Counted from the first letter of the stretch, positions 1 through 9,091 are shown. The stretch: 64,000 bases of DNA from Clostridium felsineum DSM 794 (GCF_002006355.2 NZ_CP096980.1:3596001-3660000); one strand, 5' to 3'. Program-made: numbers and translations. The notes: generated from the letters alone by a model not told the origin.

Positions 1-354
1 TTTTAAAAGAGGTCTTCCATCGATATTAATGTCTCCTATTATTTTCTCAGGCGGCCTATTTATAAATATTATTTTTCCTGTTTTCTTTAGATTTATCATA
101 TTTTTTTCACGTACTACTGCTCCACCACCCGTAGCTATAACAACATTATCTTTTAAGCTAAGTTCTTTAAGTGCTTCTATTTCTAAATTTCTAAATACAT
201 CTTCTCCGTTTTTAAAAATGTCAGGAATTCTCATATTGTTTTTAGCTTCTATATACTCGTCAGCATCATAAAATTTCATATCCATTTCTTTTGATAGTAT
301 ACTGCCAATTGTACTTTTTCCGCATCCTGGCATACCTATAAGCACTAAATTCAT
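1..354 (-). CDS. aroK: Shikimate kinase, 3' end cut by the window
   Basis: Phosphorylates shikimate at O3 with ATP, the fifth step of the shikimate pathway, in the cytoplasm. 118 residues are visible. The Walker A motif GMPGCGKST lies at residues 7-15, the GGGAVV substrate motif follows around residue 80, and the lid motif DGRPLL ends the visible part. The family is usually about 165-175 residues, so roughly 50 are outside the window. The ATG overlaps the stop of the upstream aroE fusion as ATGA, so translation is probably coupled. It is the last visible gene of the aromatic operon. Assignment is secure; whether 3-dehydroquinate dehydratase follows cannot be seen. Confidence 0.93.
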   Translation of the reverse strand, partial: MNLVLIGMPGCGKSTIGSILSKEMDMKFYDADEYIEAKNNMRIPDIFKNGEDVFRNLEIEALKELSLKDNVVIATGGGAVVREKNMINLKKTGKIIFINRPPEKIIGDINIDGRPLLK

Positions 355-1451
355 GATTTAATTTTCGCCTCCAATTCATCATATATTTCGTCCACTATAT
401 CTTCACCTATAGAAATATCATTCCATATTTCCTGTGATGCTACAGCTTGACTAACTAACATATAAAGACCGTTTACAGCTTTAATACCACTGTTATTTGC
501 ATATTTTAAAAATAAGGTTTCAATTGGGTTGTATATTAAATCTACAGCTGAAGAGAACTTCGAAACAACTTCTTTACTAACTGGTGATGCATCAATTTTA
601 GGATACATACCTACAGGTGTACAATTTATAATAACATCACCATTTATATTTAAAAGCTCATGATAACTTATAATGCATTCATCATAATCCTTAGATGCTC
701 GCTGAACATTTCTACTAACTATATATATTTTCCTAGCAAGATTATCCTTTAAATACTGTACTACAGCTTTTGCTGCTCCTCCACTACCTAAAACAACACA
801 AACTTTATCTTTTATTTCAACCTTAAACTTTTTAAGCATTTCGCCGAATCCAATATAATCTGTATTAAATCCACTCATACCATTTTGTGAAAATCTAATA
901 GTATTTACAGCTCCTATTTTTCTAGCTTCATCTGAAATATCATTAAGATCCTCCATAATATCTACTTTATAAGGTATAGTTACATTAAGCCCACCACAAT
1001 TTATTACTTTAAACGTCTCTAATGCTCCCTTTACTTTTTTTTCTGGAAGTTCAAACAAATTATAAATTCCATTAAGTGAAGCTTTTTTCATAATAAGTTT
1101 ATGTATATATGGTGAATAACTATGTCCAAGCTTTCCACCTATAAGTCCATATATTGATGTGGATAAATTATCATTTTGTTTACTATATATCTGCTTTTTC
1201 TCGAGTTTTTTACTCAATTGCATTAGATTAATGTAGAACTCTTCAAGTACTTCTGAATATCTATCATCCTTCAGGTACTTTATATTTTTTTCTATAACAT
1301 TTTTTTCTCTTTTACTATCTATTATTGGTACGTTATTTTCTTTCTTGTATTCAGCTACCTTTATAACTAATTTCATTCTTTCTTCAAAAAGTTCTGTTAT
1401 ATTTTTATCTACCCTATCGATTTCTTTTCTTATTTCTTCAAGTTCCTTCAT
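351..1451 (-). CDS. aroE: Fused chorismate mutase (AroQ type) and shikimate dehydrogenase
   Basis: Two enzymes in one 366-residue chain. Residues 1-85 are a helical AroQ chorismate mutase (EIRKEIDRVDKNITELFEER start, conserved RxxLxxxVAEYK pattern). From about residue 99 comes a complete AroE: GLIGGKLGHSYSP shikimate-binding start, NVTIPYK with the catalytic Lys, NTD, the NADP-binding loop GSGGAAKAV and NCTPVGMYP. Chorismate mutase makes prephenate from chorismate and AroE reduces 3-dehydroshikimate, so the two reactions are not consecutive. The ribosome binding site is AAGGTGG before ATG. The gene lies between aroC and aroK in the operon, and the 3' end overlaps aroK. Free AroE is about 270 residues, so the extra N-terminus is a genuine fusion. 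Confidence 0.93.
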   Translation of the reverse strand: MKELEEIRKEIDRVDKNITELFEERMKLVIKVAEYKKENNVPIIDSKREKNVIEKNIKYLKDDRYSEVLEEFYINLMQLSKKLEKKQIYSKQNDNLSTSIYGLIGGKLGHSYSPYIHKLIMKKASLNGIYNLFELPEKKVKGALETFKVINCGGLNVTIPYKVDIMEDLNDISDEARKIGAVNTIRFSQNGMSGFNTDYIGFGEMLKKFKVEIKDKVCVVLGSGGAAKAVVQYLKDNLARKIYIVSRNVQRASKDYDECIISYHELLNINGDVIINCTPVGMYPKIDASPVSKEVVSKFSSAVDLIYNPIETLFLKYANNSGIKAVNGLYMLVSQAVASQEIWNDISIGEDIVDEIYDELEAKIKS

Positions 1452-1463
1452 AAAATTACCACC

Positions 1464-2534
1464 TTAAATAATATCTAATATTGATAGTGCAGCTGCTGCT
1501 TCAACAACAGGCACAGCCCTTAAAACTATACAAGGATCATGTCTTCCTTTTATACTTATTTCCTCATTTTCCATAGTCCTCATATTTATAGTGTTTTGAG
1601 CTTTATAAATGGATGCTGTAGGCTTAACTGCAACTCTAAACACAAGAGGCATTCCACTAGTTATTCCACCTAAAATACCACCATTATTATTCGAATAAGT
1701 TTTAACTTCTCCGCCTTCTGTATAAAAATTATCGTTAGCTTCTGAACCCATCATATTAGTTATATTAAAGCCTTCTCCAAATTCAACTCCTTTTACTGCT
1801 GGAATAGAAAATAACATATGACTTAATACACTTTCACAAGAATCAAAGAAAGGATCTCCTTTTCCTGCTGGAATGTTCAATGCACAACACTCTATTATGC
1901 CTCCAACCGAATCTAAATTATTTTTAGCATCTAATATAGTTTCTTTCATCTCTTCCCCCTTTTTATCATCCATTACAGGGAATTCCTTTTTTGTTAATGC
2001 TATAAGCATCTCTCTATCTATATTTACCTTATCAAAATATTCTTCTTTTTTATTCTTTATACTAAGAATATGACTTCCAATAACAACATTTTTTTTCATT
2101 AAAATTTGCTTTGCAATAGCACCTGCAAATACCAATGGTGCTGTAAGTCTACCTGAAAAATGTCCTCCACCCCTATAATCATTGAAACCATTGTACTTAA
2201 CAAAACCAGTATAATCCGCATGAGAAGGTCTCGCAAAATCTTTTATATTTGAATAATCCTTTGAATGTTGGTTTCCATTCCATATAAAAGCACACAGTGG
2301 AGTTCCTGTAGTTTTCCCTTCGAAGAATCCGCTTACTATTTCAAAATTGTCCTTCTCATTTCTTTGAGTTGAATACTTTGTTCTTCCCGGTGCTCTTCTT
2401 TCCATTTCACCATTTATAAAATCAAGATTAAGTTCTACTCCGGGTTCAATACCATTTATTACGATTCCAATAGCTTTTCCGTGTGATTCACCAAAAATGG
2501 ATAACTTAATTTTATTCCCCCACACTCCACTCAT
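1464..2534 (-). CDS. aroC: Chorismate synthase
   Basis: Converts EPSP to chorismate using reduced FMN, the last step of the common aromatic pathway. The 356-residue length is normal. Visible family motifs are the N-terminal GESHG, the RRxPG segment (ERRAPGRTKYST), the FxGRLTAP stretch, GGIxGG and the C-terminal KGRHDPCIVLRAVPV. The start ATG lies inside the last codons of aroA (22-bp overlap) with AGGAGGAGATATAG as ribosome binding site, which implies translational coupling with aroA. No missing catalytic residue was noticed. Confidence 0.96.
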   Translation of the reverse strand: MSGVWGNKIKLSIFGESHGKAIGIVINGIEPGVELNLDFINGEMERRAPGRTKYSTQRNEKDNFEIVSGFFEGKTTGTPLCAFIWNGNQHSKDYSNIKDFARPSHADYTGFVKYNGFNDYRGGGHFSGRLTAPLVFAGAIAKQILMKKNVVIGSHILSIKNKKEEYFDKVNIDREMLIALTKKEFPVMDDKKGEEMKETILDAKNNLDSVGGIIECCALNIPAGKGDPFFDSCESVLSHMLFSIPAVKGVEFGEGFNITNMMGSEANDNFYTEGGEVKTYSNNNGGILGGITSGMPLVFRVAVKPTASIYKAQNTINMRTMENEEISIKGRHDPCIVLRAVPVVEAAAALSILDII

Positions 2535-3792
2535 CTATATCTCCTCCTAACTTCTTAAAATCACTCCAAAATTGTGGATACGACTTAGCTACACATTCGC
2601 TTCCTCTAATAGTAACACTGCCTTCACATTTTAAAGCTGCAACTGCAAGTGCCATAGCTATCCTATGATCATTCCAACTTTCTACTTCTCCACCTTTTAG
2701 TTTATCTTTTCCATTAATTACAAGTCCATCTTCTAACTCAATAACATCTGCTCCAAGTTTATTTAATTCTGTGGCCATAGCCTTAAGTCTATCCGATTCT
2801 TTTATTCTAAGCCTTGCTGCATTTATTATTTTGGTAGTACCTAAGCTTAAGGCTCCAATTACAGATAAAATGGGAACTAAATCAGGGCACTGTGATGCAT
2901 CTATAACAATTCCATGAGTTTGAGACTTCTTTGCTGTAAAATTTCTTTCATCTAATCTTCCACCCATTTTTTTCAATATGTCAACTATGGCCTTATCACC
3001 TTGTAGTGAATCAGAGTTCAAATTCTGACAATTTATATCTCCATTTAGAATTCCTGCAGTAAGCCAAAATGCTGCCTGGGAAAAATCACCTTCTACCTTA
3101 TAATTTGTACCTTTACATTTTTGATTTCCCTTTATATAAAAACTTTTATAATCATTATTTTCTATTTTTACACCAAATCTACTTAGCATATCAATTGTCA
3201 TATCTACATATCCAACAGATTCCAAATCAGTAGTTATGTTAATAACTGAATCACCATCTAAAAAAGGAAGTGAAAACATGAGTCCACTTATGAATTGAGA
3301 ACTTATATTTCCAGGAAGCTTGAAAATGCCAGCGCTTAACTTCCCATCTATCTCAAGAGGAAGCACTTTACCCTCTGGATGAGAGTACTTAATTTCCTTT
3401 TCATCAAAAATATTGAAATAGGAATCTAAAGGCCTGTAGGCTAATTTACCCTGACCTGTAAATACAGCATTCTTTTTTTCAATAAGTGATATTGGAATTA
3501 GAAATCTTACTGTAGAACCTGATTCACTACAATCTACAAATACTTTTTCCTTATTAGCTACTTTTTGTTTTTTTATTTTAAGTGTTGAATTATCAACTTC
3601 TATTATTAAAGCCCCCAATTTACTCATTCCACTGCATGTAGCCTTTATATCTTTAGAATAATTTACATTTTCTATAATACTCTCTTCCTCTGAAAGAGAT
3701 GCACATATTATAGCTCTATGCCCCAAGCTTTTCGATGAAGGTATTTTTATATTGCCCTTTAGTTCACATGGCCTTATCTTAACACAATTCAA
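2512..3792 (-). CDS. aroA: 3-phosphoshikimate 1-carboxyvinyltransferase (EPSP synthase)
   Basis: Transfers the enolpyruvyl group of PEP to shikimate-3-phosphate. 426 residues, typical length. Motifs: IPSSKSLGHRAI at residues 16-28 (PEP and S3P binding), GSTVRFLIP near residue 92, LPGNISSQFISGLM in the middle, and RIKESDRLKAMATEL near the C-terminus, followed by DHRIAMALAVAALK. The start is TTG, eight bases after GAAAGGGG. A nearer ATG lies in another frame and stops after six codons. The 3' end overlaps aroC. The active-site loop around GNISSQFI is unusual for class I enzymes, so class II is possible. Confidence 0.95.
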   Translation of the reverse strand: MNCVKIRPCELKGNIKIPSSKSLGHRAIICASLSEEESIIENVNYSKDIKATCSGMSKLGALIIEVDNSTLKIKKQKVANKEKVFVDCSESGSTVRFLIPISLIEKKNAVFTGQGKLAYRPLDSYFNIFDEKEIKYSHPEGKVLPLEIDGKLSAGIFKLPGNISSQFISGLMFSLPFLDGDSVINITTDLESVGYVDMTIDMLSRFGVKIENNDYKSFYIKGNQKCKGTNYKVEGDFSQAAFWLTAGILNGDINCQNLNSDSLQGDKAIVDILKKMGGRLDERNFTAKKSQTHGIVIDASQCPDLVPILSVIGALSLGTTKIINAARLRIKESDRLKAMATELNKLGADVIELEDGLVINGKDKLKGGEVESWNDHRIAMALAVAALKCEGSVTIRGSECVAKSYPQFWSDFKKLGGDIDEWSVGE

Positions 3793-3806
3793 AATTCATG
3801 CCCCTT

Positions 3807-4877
3807 TCAAACTACACGTAAATACTTACAAGCTTCTTTATTATCTACTTTCTTTATAAAACAATTTCCTATTTCCTTTATAAGAATTAAATTTATAAAG
3901 CTTCCCCTGCTCTTTTTATCCAATGATGCTATTTCATAAATCTTTTCATTTTCAATTTGACTTACAACATGCGGTAATTCGTATTTCTTAATTACATTCT
4001 TTAATCTTTCACTTGTTCCTTCTTTAGTAATCCCCATTTTTTCGCTATTTTTACTTATTGCATACATTCCATATGCTACACATTCACCATGCGTAAATTT
4101 TTCATAATTAAAAAACTCTTCTACTGCATGACCTATTGTGTGTCCGAAATTCAATATCATTCTTTCGCCATTATCTTTTTCATCATTTTCAACTACTTGT
4201 TTTTTTATTGTGCAACAAGTATGTATCACGTACTCTATATTCTCCATAAGTTCATCATCATCTTTGTATTTTTCTAAGTTCTCAAATAGCACTCCATCTC
4301 TTATAGCACCATATTTTATAACTTCGCCCATTCCATCATGAAGAAATTTCTTCTCTAAGGTTTCTAAAAAAAGTGGATCTATAAATACCGCTTTAGGTTG
4401 ATAAAAATTTCCCACTAAGTTTTTTCCAACTTCTAAATCAACAGCTACCTTACCACCTATACTGCTATCTATTTGTGCTAAAAGTGAAGTTGGAATTTGA
4501 ATATAAGAAATTCCTCTTAAAAAAGTTGCCGCTGCAAAACCACCAAGATCACCTACAACTCCACCACCAAGGGTAACTATTAGATCACTTCTTGTAATTT
4601 TGAATTTTGCAAGTTTTAAATACACCTCATTTAGTGTGTTTATATTTTTACTCTTTTCACCTGCTTTTATAACTATTTTAAATACATTGTACCCACTTTT
4701 TTTTATGTTATCACAGATTTTATCACCATAAAATCCATTTACATTATCATCTGTTATTAACACTATTTTTTCCCCAGAATAAATGTTTGAAATTCTATCT
4801 CCAATTGAATTCATTATTCCCTTTTCAATAAAAATGCTATAGCTATTCTCTCCAAGATTCATATTTAAAGTTTTCAA
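3807..4877 (-). CDS. aroB: 3-dehydroquinate synthase
   Basis: Cyclises DAHP to 3-dehydroquinate with NAD and a divalent metal, step two of the pathway. 356 residues. The NAD-binding GGGVVGDLGGFAAATFLRG is intact (residues about 103-121), followed by IPTSLLAQIDSSIGGKVAVDL and the metal ligands in ERMILNFGHTIGHA and FTHGECVAYGM. The start ATG overlaps the tyrA stop by four bases, so the two are coupled. It belongs to the single aromatic transcription unit. Confidence 0.96.
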   Translation of the reverse strand: MKTLNMNLGENSYSIFIEKGIMNSIGDRISNIYSGEKIVLITDDNVNGFYGDKICDNIKKSGYNVFKIVIKAGEKSKNINTLNEVYLKLAKFKITRSDLIVTLGGGVVGDLGGFAAATFLRGISYIQIPTSLLAQIDSSIGGKVAVDLEVGKNLVGNFYQPKAVFIDPLFLETLEKKFLHDGMGEVIKYGAIRDGVLFENLEKYKDDDELMENIEYVIHTCCTIKKQVVENDEKDNGERMILNFGHTIGHAVEEFFNYEKFTHGECVAYGMYAISKNSEKMGITKEGTSERLKNVIKKYELPHVVSQIENEKIYEIASLDKKSRGSFINLILIKEIGNCFIKKVDNKEACKYLRVV

Positions 4878-5734
4878 ATTATTTCCTCCTTTTTAGAAGC
4901 AGCTTCTTTTAAAAACTTTTTAATATCATTAATATCTTCTTTTTCTATATAATTTCGTATCTTAGTCATGTTTTTCTGAAAATCATCTATACATTTAATA
5001 ATATTTTTTTTATTTCTTATAAAAAGCTGACACCATAAATCTGAATTTATAGCAGCTACTCTCGTTGTATCTCTAAAACTTCCGCCAATAAAGTATTTTA
5101 TATCCTCACAATTACTTAAATTCATAAGTGAGACAGCCATTATATGCGGAAGCTGACTTGTAAATGCTATTATTTCATCATGCTTTTCAGGGGTTACTTC
5201 AACTATAGATTTAAAACCAATGCTTTTTATAAATTTTCTCATAAAATCTGTAGTTTCTTTCTTATTTTTTGCTGTAGGTGTTAATATATAATTTGCATCT
5301 TCAAATATCTCTTTAGATGCATTTAGAAATCCGCTTACTTCTTTACCTGCCATAGGGTGGCCTCCTATAAATTCAGCCTTATCTCCCAAAATACTCTGTA
5401 TATATTTTATGTTATGTTCCTTTATTCCAAGAGTATCTGTTATAATTGCACCTTTTTTAAAATTATTCAAATTACTTCTAATAAAGTTTAAAAGTGCTTC
5501 TGGATATATGGCAATTACCACAACATCAGATTTTTCAAGTGGAATCTGTGCATTTTCTATACTATATCCATCATCAATTATATTCATTTCAGCTGCCTTT
5601 TTAAGAGTATTCTTATCTACATCTATTCCCCATATGTGTCCCTTATTTTTTTCTTTAAAGGCCTTAGCATAAGATCCTCCTATAAGTCCAAGCCCTACAA
5701 TAGTTAAATTAATATTAAAATCTCCATCCTCCAT
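4874..5734 (-). CDS. tyrA: Prephenate dehydrogenase
   Basis: Oxidatively decarboxylates prephenate to 4-hydroxyphenylpyruvate for tyrosine synthesis. 286 residues. An N-terminal Rossmann fold carries GLGLIGGSYAKAFKEK (residues about 14-29). GGHPMAGKE and FTSQLPHIMA are the substrate-site segments, and the helical C-terminal part contains FIGGSFRDTTRVA. It lacks a C-terminal ACT domain, so direct feedback by tyrosine through that domain is not expected. The leader peptide upstream of the operon could supply Tyr control instead. The ribosome binding site is GGGGGTAAG. Confidence 0.93.
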   Translation of the reverse strand: MEDGDFNINLTIVGLGLIGGSYAKAFKEKNKGHIWGIDVDKNTLKKAAEMNIIDDGYSIENAQIPLEKSDVVVIAIYPEALLNFIRSNLNNFKKGAIITDTLGIKEHNIKYIQSILGDKAEFIGGHPMAGKEVSGFLNASKEIFEDANYILTPTAKNKKETTDFMRKFIKSIGFKSIVEVTPEKHDEIIAFTSQLPHIMAVSLMNLSNCEDIKYFIGGSFRDTTRVAAINSDLWCQLFIRNKKNIIKCIDDFQKNMTKIRNYIEKEDINDIKKFLKEAASKKEEII

Positions 5735-5762
5735 TTAAACTTACCCCCAGCTAAAATATTTT

Positions 5763-6776
5763 CTATACTTCTTTTCCTTCTATTTCTGCAATTGCTCTAA
5801 CCTTTTTCATAACTTCATCGAACTTGTCTGGTTTTATTGATTGTTGTCCATCACTTTTAGCATTTGCTGGATCATTGTGAACTTCTATCATAAGTCCATC
5901 TGCTCCAACTGCCACAGCTGCTTTAGCTAAAGGTTCAACCATCCACCACATTCCTGCAGCATGACTAGGATCAATAATTATCGGTAGATGACTTAATTTT
6001 TTTATTGCTGGTACGACACTTAAATCCAGTGTATTTCTAGTGTAAGTTTCAAATGTTCTTATTCCTCTTTCACATAAGACAACATTTTCATTTCCCTCTG
6101 ACATTATGTACTCAGCCGCCATAAGAAACTCTTCAATTGTTGCACTTAAACCTCTTTTTAAAAGTATTGTCTTTTTTGTTTTTCCAAGTTCCTTAAGAAG
6201 AGTGAAGTTTTGCATATTTCTTGCTCCTACTTGTATAACATCAACATCTTCTACAAATCTATCAATAAAATCTGTACTCATGATTTCTGTTACTATAGGA
6301 AGTCCTGTCTCTTTTTTTGCAATTTTAAGAAGTTCTAAACCTTCTAGTTCTAAACCTTGAAAACTGTAAGGTGAAGTTCTTGGCTTAAAAGCTCCGCCTC
6401 TTAAGAAATTTGCACCACTTTGTTTTACTCTAGTAGCAATTTCAATTATCTGTTCTTCACTTTCTACAGAACAAGGTCCTGCTATAACTGCAAGTCTTTT
6501 CCCGCCTATTTTATTTCCTTCTATATCCACAATAGTGTCCTGTGGATGAAAATGCCTTCCAGCCTTTTTGTATGGTTCTTGAACTCTCACAACTTTATCA
6601 ACATTTTCATTTGCCTGAATTCTCTCAAAATTCACTCTACTTGTATCCCCCACTACACCAACAACAATATAGTCCTTACCTTGTGATACTGTTGTTTGAC
6701 AACCTTCGCTTTCTACCTCTTTTTTGATTTTTTCGATTACTGACTTTTCAGTATTTTGTTTAAAAATTATAACCAT
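5763..6776 (-). CDS. aroF: 3-deoxy-7-phosphoheptulonate (DAHP) synthase
   Basis: Condenses PEP and erythrose-4-phosphate, the committing step. This is the type I-beta form: residues 1-65 are a small ferredoxin/ACT-like regulatory domain (MVIIFKQNTEK start), followed by the barrel with AGPCSVES, GGAFKPRTSPYSFQG, IQVGARNMQNF, LLKRG and IIDPSHAAG. Length (337) matches regulated enzymes of this form such as that of Thermotoga. A longer frame opens at 6830, but that ATG lies inside the attenuator hairpin. The ATG at 6776 has GAAAGGGG eleven bases upstream and is the real start. First gene of the operon; expression should depend on read-through of the upstream terminator. Confidence 0.94.
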   Translation of the reverse strand: MVIIFKQNTEKSVIEKIKKEVESEGCQTTVSQGKDYIVVGVVGDTSRVNFERIQANENVDKVVRVQEPYKKAGRHFHPQDTIVDIEGNKIGGKRLAVIAGPCSVESEEQIIEIATRVKQSGANFLRGGAFKPRTSPYSFQGLELEGLELLKIAKKETGLPIVTEIMSTDFIDRFVEDVDVIQVGARNMQNFTLLKELGKTKKTILLKRGLSATIEEFLMAAEYIMSEGNENVVLCERGIRTFETYTRNTLDLSVVPAIKKLSHLPIIIDPSHAAGMWWMVEPLAKAAVAVGADGLMIEVHNDPANAKSDGQQSIKPDKFDEVMKKVRAIAEIEGKEV

Positions 6777-6810
6777 TTTATAATAGCCCCTTTCAATTTT
6801 TGGTTTTTTT

Positions 6811-6842
6811 ATAAAAAAAATAAGGCTCATATGAGCCTTATT
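6811..6842 (-). terminator. Intrinsic terminator in the aromatic operon leader (attenuator)
   Basis: A perfect inverted repeat, AATAAGGCTCAT followed by ATGAGCCTTATT, runs straight into eight T residues on the minus strand. It lies between the leader peptide stop and the DAHP synthase start, about 35 bases upstream of that start. A terminator in this place only makes sense if it can be bypassed, hence the attenuator reading. An alternative pairing that would prevent the hairpin was not convincingly identified; a UAUUAUU stretch in the leader codons can pair with AAUAAUA just ahead of the stem. Confidence 0.88.
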
Positions 6843-6881
6843 ATTTAAACAATCGTTGATATTCTTATCTATCTCGGTGCC

Positions 6882-7034
6882 CTAAACCTGTGCACCTCTC
6901 AAATTGTAAAACTCATTAGAAGGAAAATTTATTATTTTTTTGTATACAAAAAAGCTAACGCTACTAAAGTAATAATAGCCTAAGCTGAACCAATAATAAT
7001 TTTTAGTTGTATTTCCCTTTCTAATATTATCCAT
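6882..7034 (-). CDS. Aromatic-rich leader peptide of the aro operon
   Basis: A 50-codon reading frame with a proper start (ATG) and GGAGTG ribosome binding site, encoding a peptide with runs YYWF (residues 13-16), YYYF (20-23), FFVY (28-31) and FY (42-43). I count seven Tyr, six Phe and one Trp in 50 residues. It begins about 30 bases after the predicted transcription start and ends 40 bases before the terminator hairpin. Its stop codon lies in the loop of a GGTGC/GCACC stem. The placement and composition are those of a ribosome-stalling attenuation leader sensing charged tRNA-Tyr and tRNA-Phe. No T-box or other riboswitch elements were seen here. Confidence 0.82.
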   Translation of the reverse strand: MDNIRKGNTTKNYYWFSLGYYYFSSVSFFVYKKIINFPSNEFYNLRGAQV

Positions 7035-7069
7035 CTTTACACACTCCATAAATTTAATTTGATGTTGTA

Positions 7070-7099
7070 ATTATATATCACTTGTAAAGCATGTGTCAA
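7070..7099 (-). promoter_or_regulatory. Promoter of the aromatic operon
   Basis: Minus strand TTGACA (7099-7094), 18-base spacer, TATAAT (7075-7070), both consensus hexamers. Transcription would begin near 7063, giving a leader of roughly 290 bases that contains the leader peptide and the attenuator. No other comparably strong promoter lies nearer the first gene. Confidence 0.85.
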
Positions 7100-7184
7100 T
7101 AGTAATTTTATTTATCTTGTATTTATTCTTTGTAAATATGATATTATTATATATGAAATACTTAAGAATAAGGAGATATGCTCT

Positions 7185-8333
7185 ATGTTGTTTCAAAAAA
7201 AGCTATTTTTTTCAAACTCAAATAATCACAAAAAAAACATAATTATGTTTATAATTTTGCTACTGTTATTAATTATTGGTATATACTTTGTAAATTCAAA
7301 TGAAGACACATATAAAAAAAGCATCGCTAAAATAATATATGTAACTAATAAAAATTCAAAAACGGAGACCTCAACTGGTAAATATGAACCTATAAAAAAT
7401 CAATATATAACTGCAATTATTTTAAACGGAAAATATTCCGGAAAAAAAATAAATTTACAAAATGCAGTTTCATATTCTGAGGTAAATGACATAAATCTAA
7501 GAGTAAATGATGAAGTATTTATATCTTATTCCGAGAATACTCAAAACAAACCCACTTCTTTTAAAATACTTGAGTTAAAGCGTGATAAATACATATTCTA
7601 CATAGCTTTTATTTTCATATTACTTATGATCATTATATCCGGAAAAATAGGCATACGCTCTTTAGGTAGTGTATTAATCAACATAGTAATTTTCTATGCA
7701 ATAATTGAACTTTTCTTACATAATTTTAGTCTTGTATTTATATTTTTATTTTCACTACTAATTTTTACTTTTTCGTCTTTATTTATGGTATCGGGTATAA
7801 ATAAAAAATCAATTTCAGCAATAGTTTCTACCATAATTGGAACTACTATAACTATTTTAATAGCCTTAATATCAATAAAGTTAAATAATTCAAATGGCGT
7901 TCGTTTTGAAGAAATGGAATTTTTAACTCATCCACCCGAAAAAATGTTCTATATAGAGCTTCTAATCGGTACTCTAGGAGCTGTTATGGATATAGCTATT
8001 TCAATTTCATCCTCCATAAATGAACTATATACTAAAAATCCAAATATAGAAAAAAAATCTCTTATAAAATCAGGATTAGAAATAGGAAAAGATATTATGG
8101 GAACTATGTCAAACACAATGTTATTTGCCTACATTAGTGGAAGTATTCCTTTCATAATACTACTTCTTAGGAATCAAACACCACTTTATAACATAATAAA
8201 TGAAAATTTATCTCTTGAGATAATAAGAGCTCTCACAGGTAGCATAGGAATTGTACTTAGTATACCAATTTCCATATTCATATCTATAGTACTATTAAAC
8301 AACAAAAAGATAGGAGAGTTTATAAAATCATGA
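7185..8333 (+). CDS. YibE/F-like integral membrane protein
   Basis: 382 residues. An N-terminal membrane segment (residues 18-36) precedes an extracytoplasmic domain of about 100 residues, then seven or so hydrophobic segments from residue 140 on. The pattern and the repeated signature GxxLxxGKDIMGTMSNTMLFAYISGSIP place it in the YibE/F family, whose function is unknown. It overlaps the next gene by four bases (ATGA), and that gene encodes a paralogue without the soluble domain, so the two probably form one complex. The ribosome binding site AAGGAG lies nine bases before this ATG; a nearer in-between ATG is too close to it. Confidence 0.8.
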   Translation: MLFQKKLFFSNSNNHKKNIIMFIILLLLLIIGIYFVNSNEDTYKKSIAKIIYVTNKNSKTETSTGKYEPIKNQYITAIILNGKYSGKKINLQNAVSYSEVNDINLRVNDEVFISYSENTQNKPTSFKILELKRDKYIFYIAFIFILLMIIISGKIGIRSLGSVLINIVIFYAIIELFLHNFSLVFIFLFSLLIFTFSSLFMVSGINKKSISAIVSTIIGTTITILIALISIKLNNSNGVRFEEMEFLTHPPEKMFYIELLIGTLGAVMDIAISISSSINELYTKNPNIEKKSLIKSGLEIGKDIMGTMSNTMLFAYISGSIPFIILLLRNQTPLYNIINENLSLEIIRALTGSIGIVLSIPISIFISIVLLNNKKIGEFIKS

Positions 8334-9091
8334 ATGTTCCATTTTTATTACTAATTATTCTTTTTATTTTGATGCTTTTAGTTGGTGGAAAAAGAGGTTT
8401 AAAATCGTTTTTCACTCTTATTTTGAACTTTTTAATTATGATAATTCTTTTAATTTTAATAGGTGCAAAATTTGATCCTTTAAATGTAACTATAATTGGT
8501 TGCATAATCATAACACTTACTACTTTGTTTTTTATTAATAGTATTAATTTAAAGACCGTATCTTCCCTAATCTCCGTTATTATAGTAGTTATTGGCACTT
8601 TAATTTTAACTTACTATTTAAGTAACAGATCCCAAATTCAAGGCTTTGGAAAAGAGCAAGCTGAGTCCTTAGGTTATCTTTCTACATATGTTCAGTTGAA
8701 CTTTTCTAAAATAGTATCTTGTCAAATACTATTAGGTCTCCTTGGCGCTATAATAGATGTGTCTATATCAATATCTTCATCATTACAGGAACTATATTCA
8801 AACAATCCTTCACATACTAAAAATGAATTATTTAAATCTGGCATTAATATCGGTAAAGATATACTTGGAACTATGACCAACACACTCCTTTTCGCTTATA
8901 TAGGTGGATTTATGACTCTATCTATATATTTCGGTGAAATTCATTATTCTTTTTACGACATAATCAACACCAAAGTATTTTGCTCAGAAGTATTTCAAAG
9001 TTTTTGCAGCGGTATAGGAATAATCCTGATAATACCTGTAACCTCTTTTATAGCTTCCAGACTTTTATTTCATAAAAAAGCTAATATATAA
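8330..9091 (+). CDS. YibE/F-like integral membrane protein, short paralogue
   Basis: 253 residues, almost entirely hydrophobic, about seven membrane segments. It repeats the family signature seen in the previous protein: SISSSLQELYSNNP, then GINIGKDILGTMTNTLLFAYIGG. It lacks the extracytoplasmic N-terminal domain of its neighbour. Start ATG overlaps the previous stop, indicating a two-gene operon ended by the hairpin at 9091-9133. Function unknown. Confidence 0.8.
   Translation: MNVPFLLLIILFILMLLVGGKRGLKSFFTLILNFLIMIILLILIGAKFDPLNVTIIGCIIITLTTLFFINSINLKTVSSLISVIIVVIGTLILTYYLSNRSQIQGFGKEQAESLGYLSTYVQLNFSKIVSCQILLGLLGAIIDVSISISSSLQELYSNNPSHTKNELFKSGINIGKDILGTMTNTLLFAYIGGFMTLSIYFGEIHYSFYDIINTKVFCSEVFQSFCSGIGIILIIPVTSFIASRLLFHKKANI

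Noticed and set aside
29..271. Plus-strand reading frame of 80 codons
   Set aside because: It is antisense to the clearly coding aroK and consists of low-complexity hydrophobic sequence without a ribosome binding site.
6776..6830. Longer DAHP synthase starting at 6830
   Set aside because: That ATG lies within the terminator hairpin and has no ribosome binding site, while the ATG at 6776 has GAAAGGGG upstream.
6882..7034. T-box leader for the aromatic operon
   Set aside because: No T-box sequence (TGGNACCGCG-like) or specifier stem was seen; the leader peptide explains the region better.
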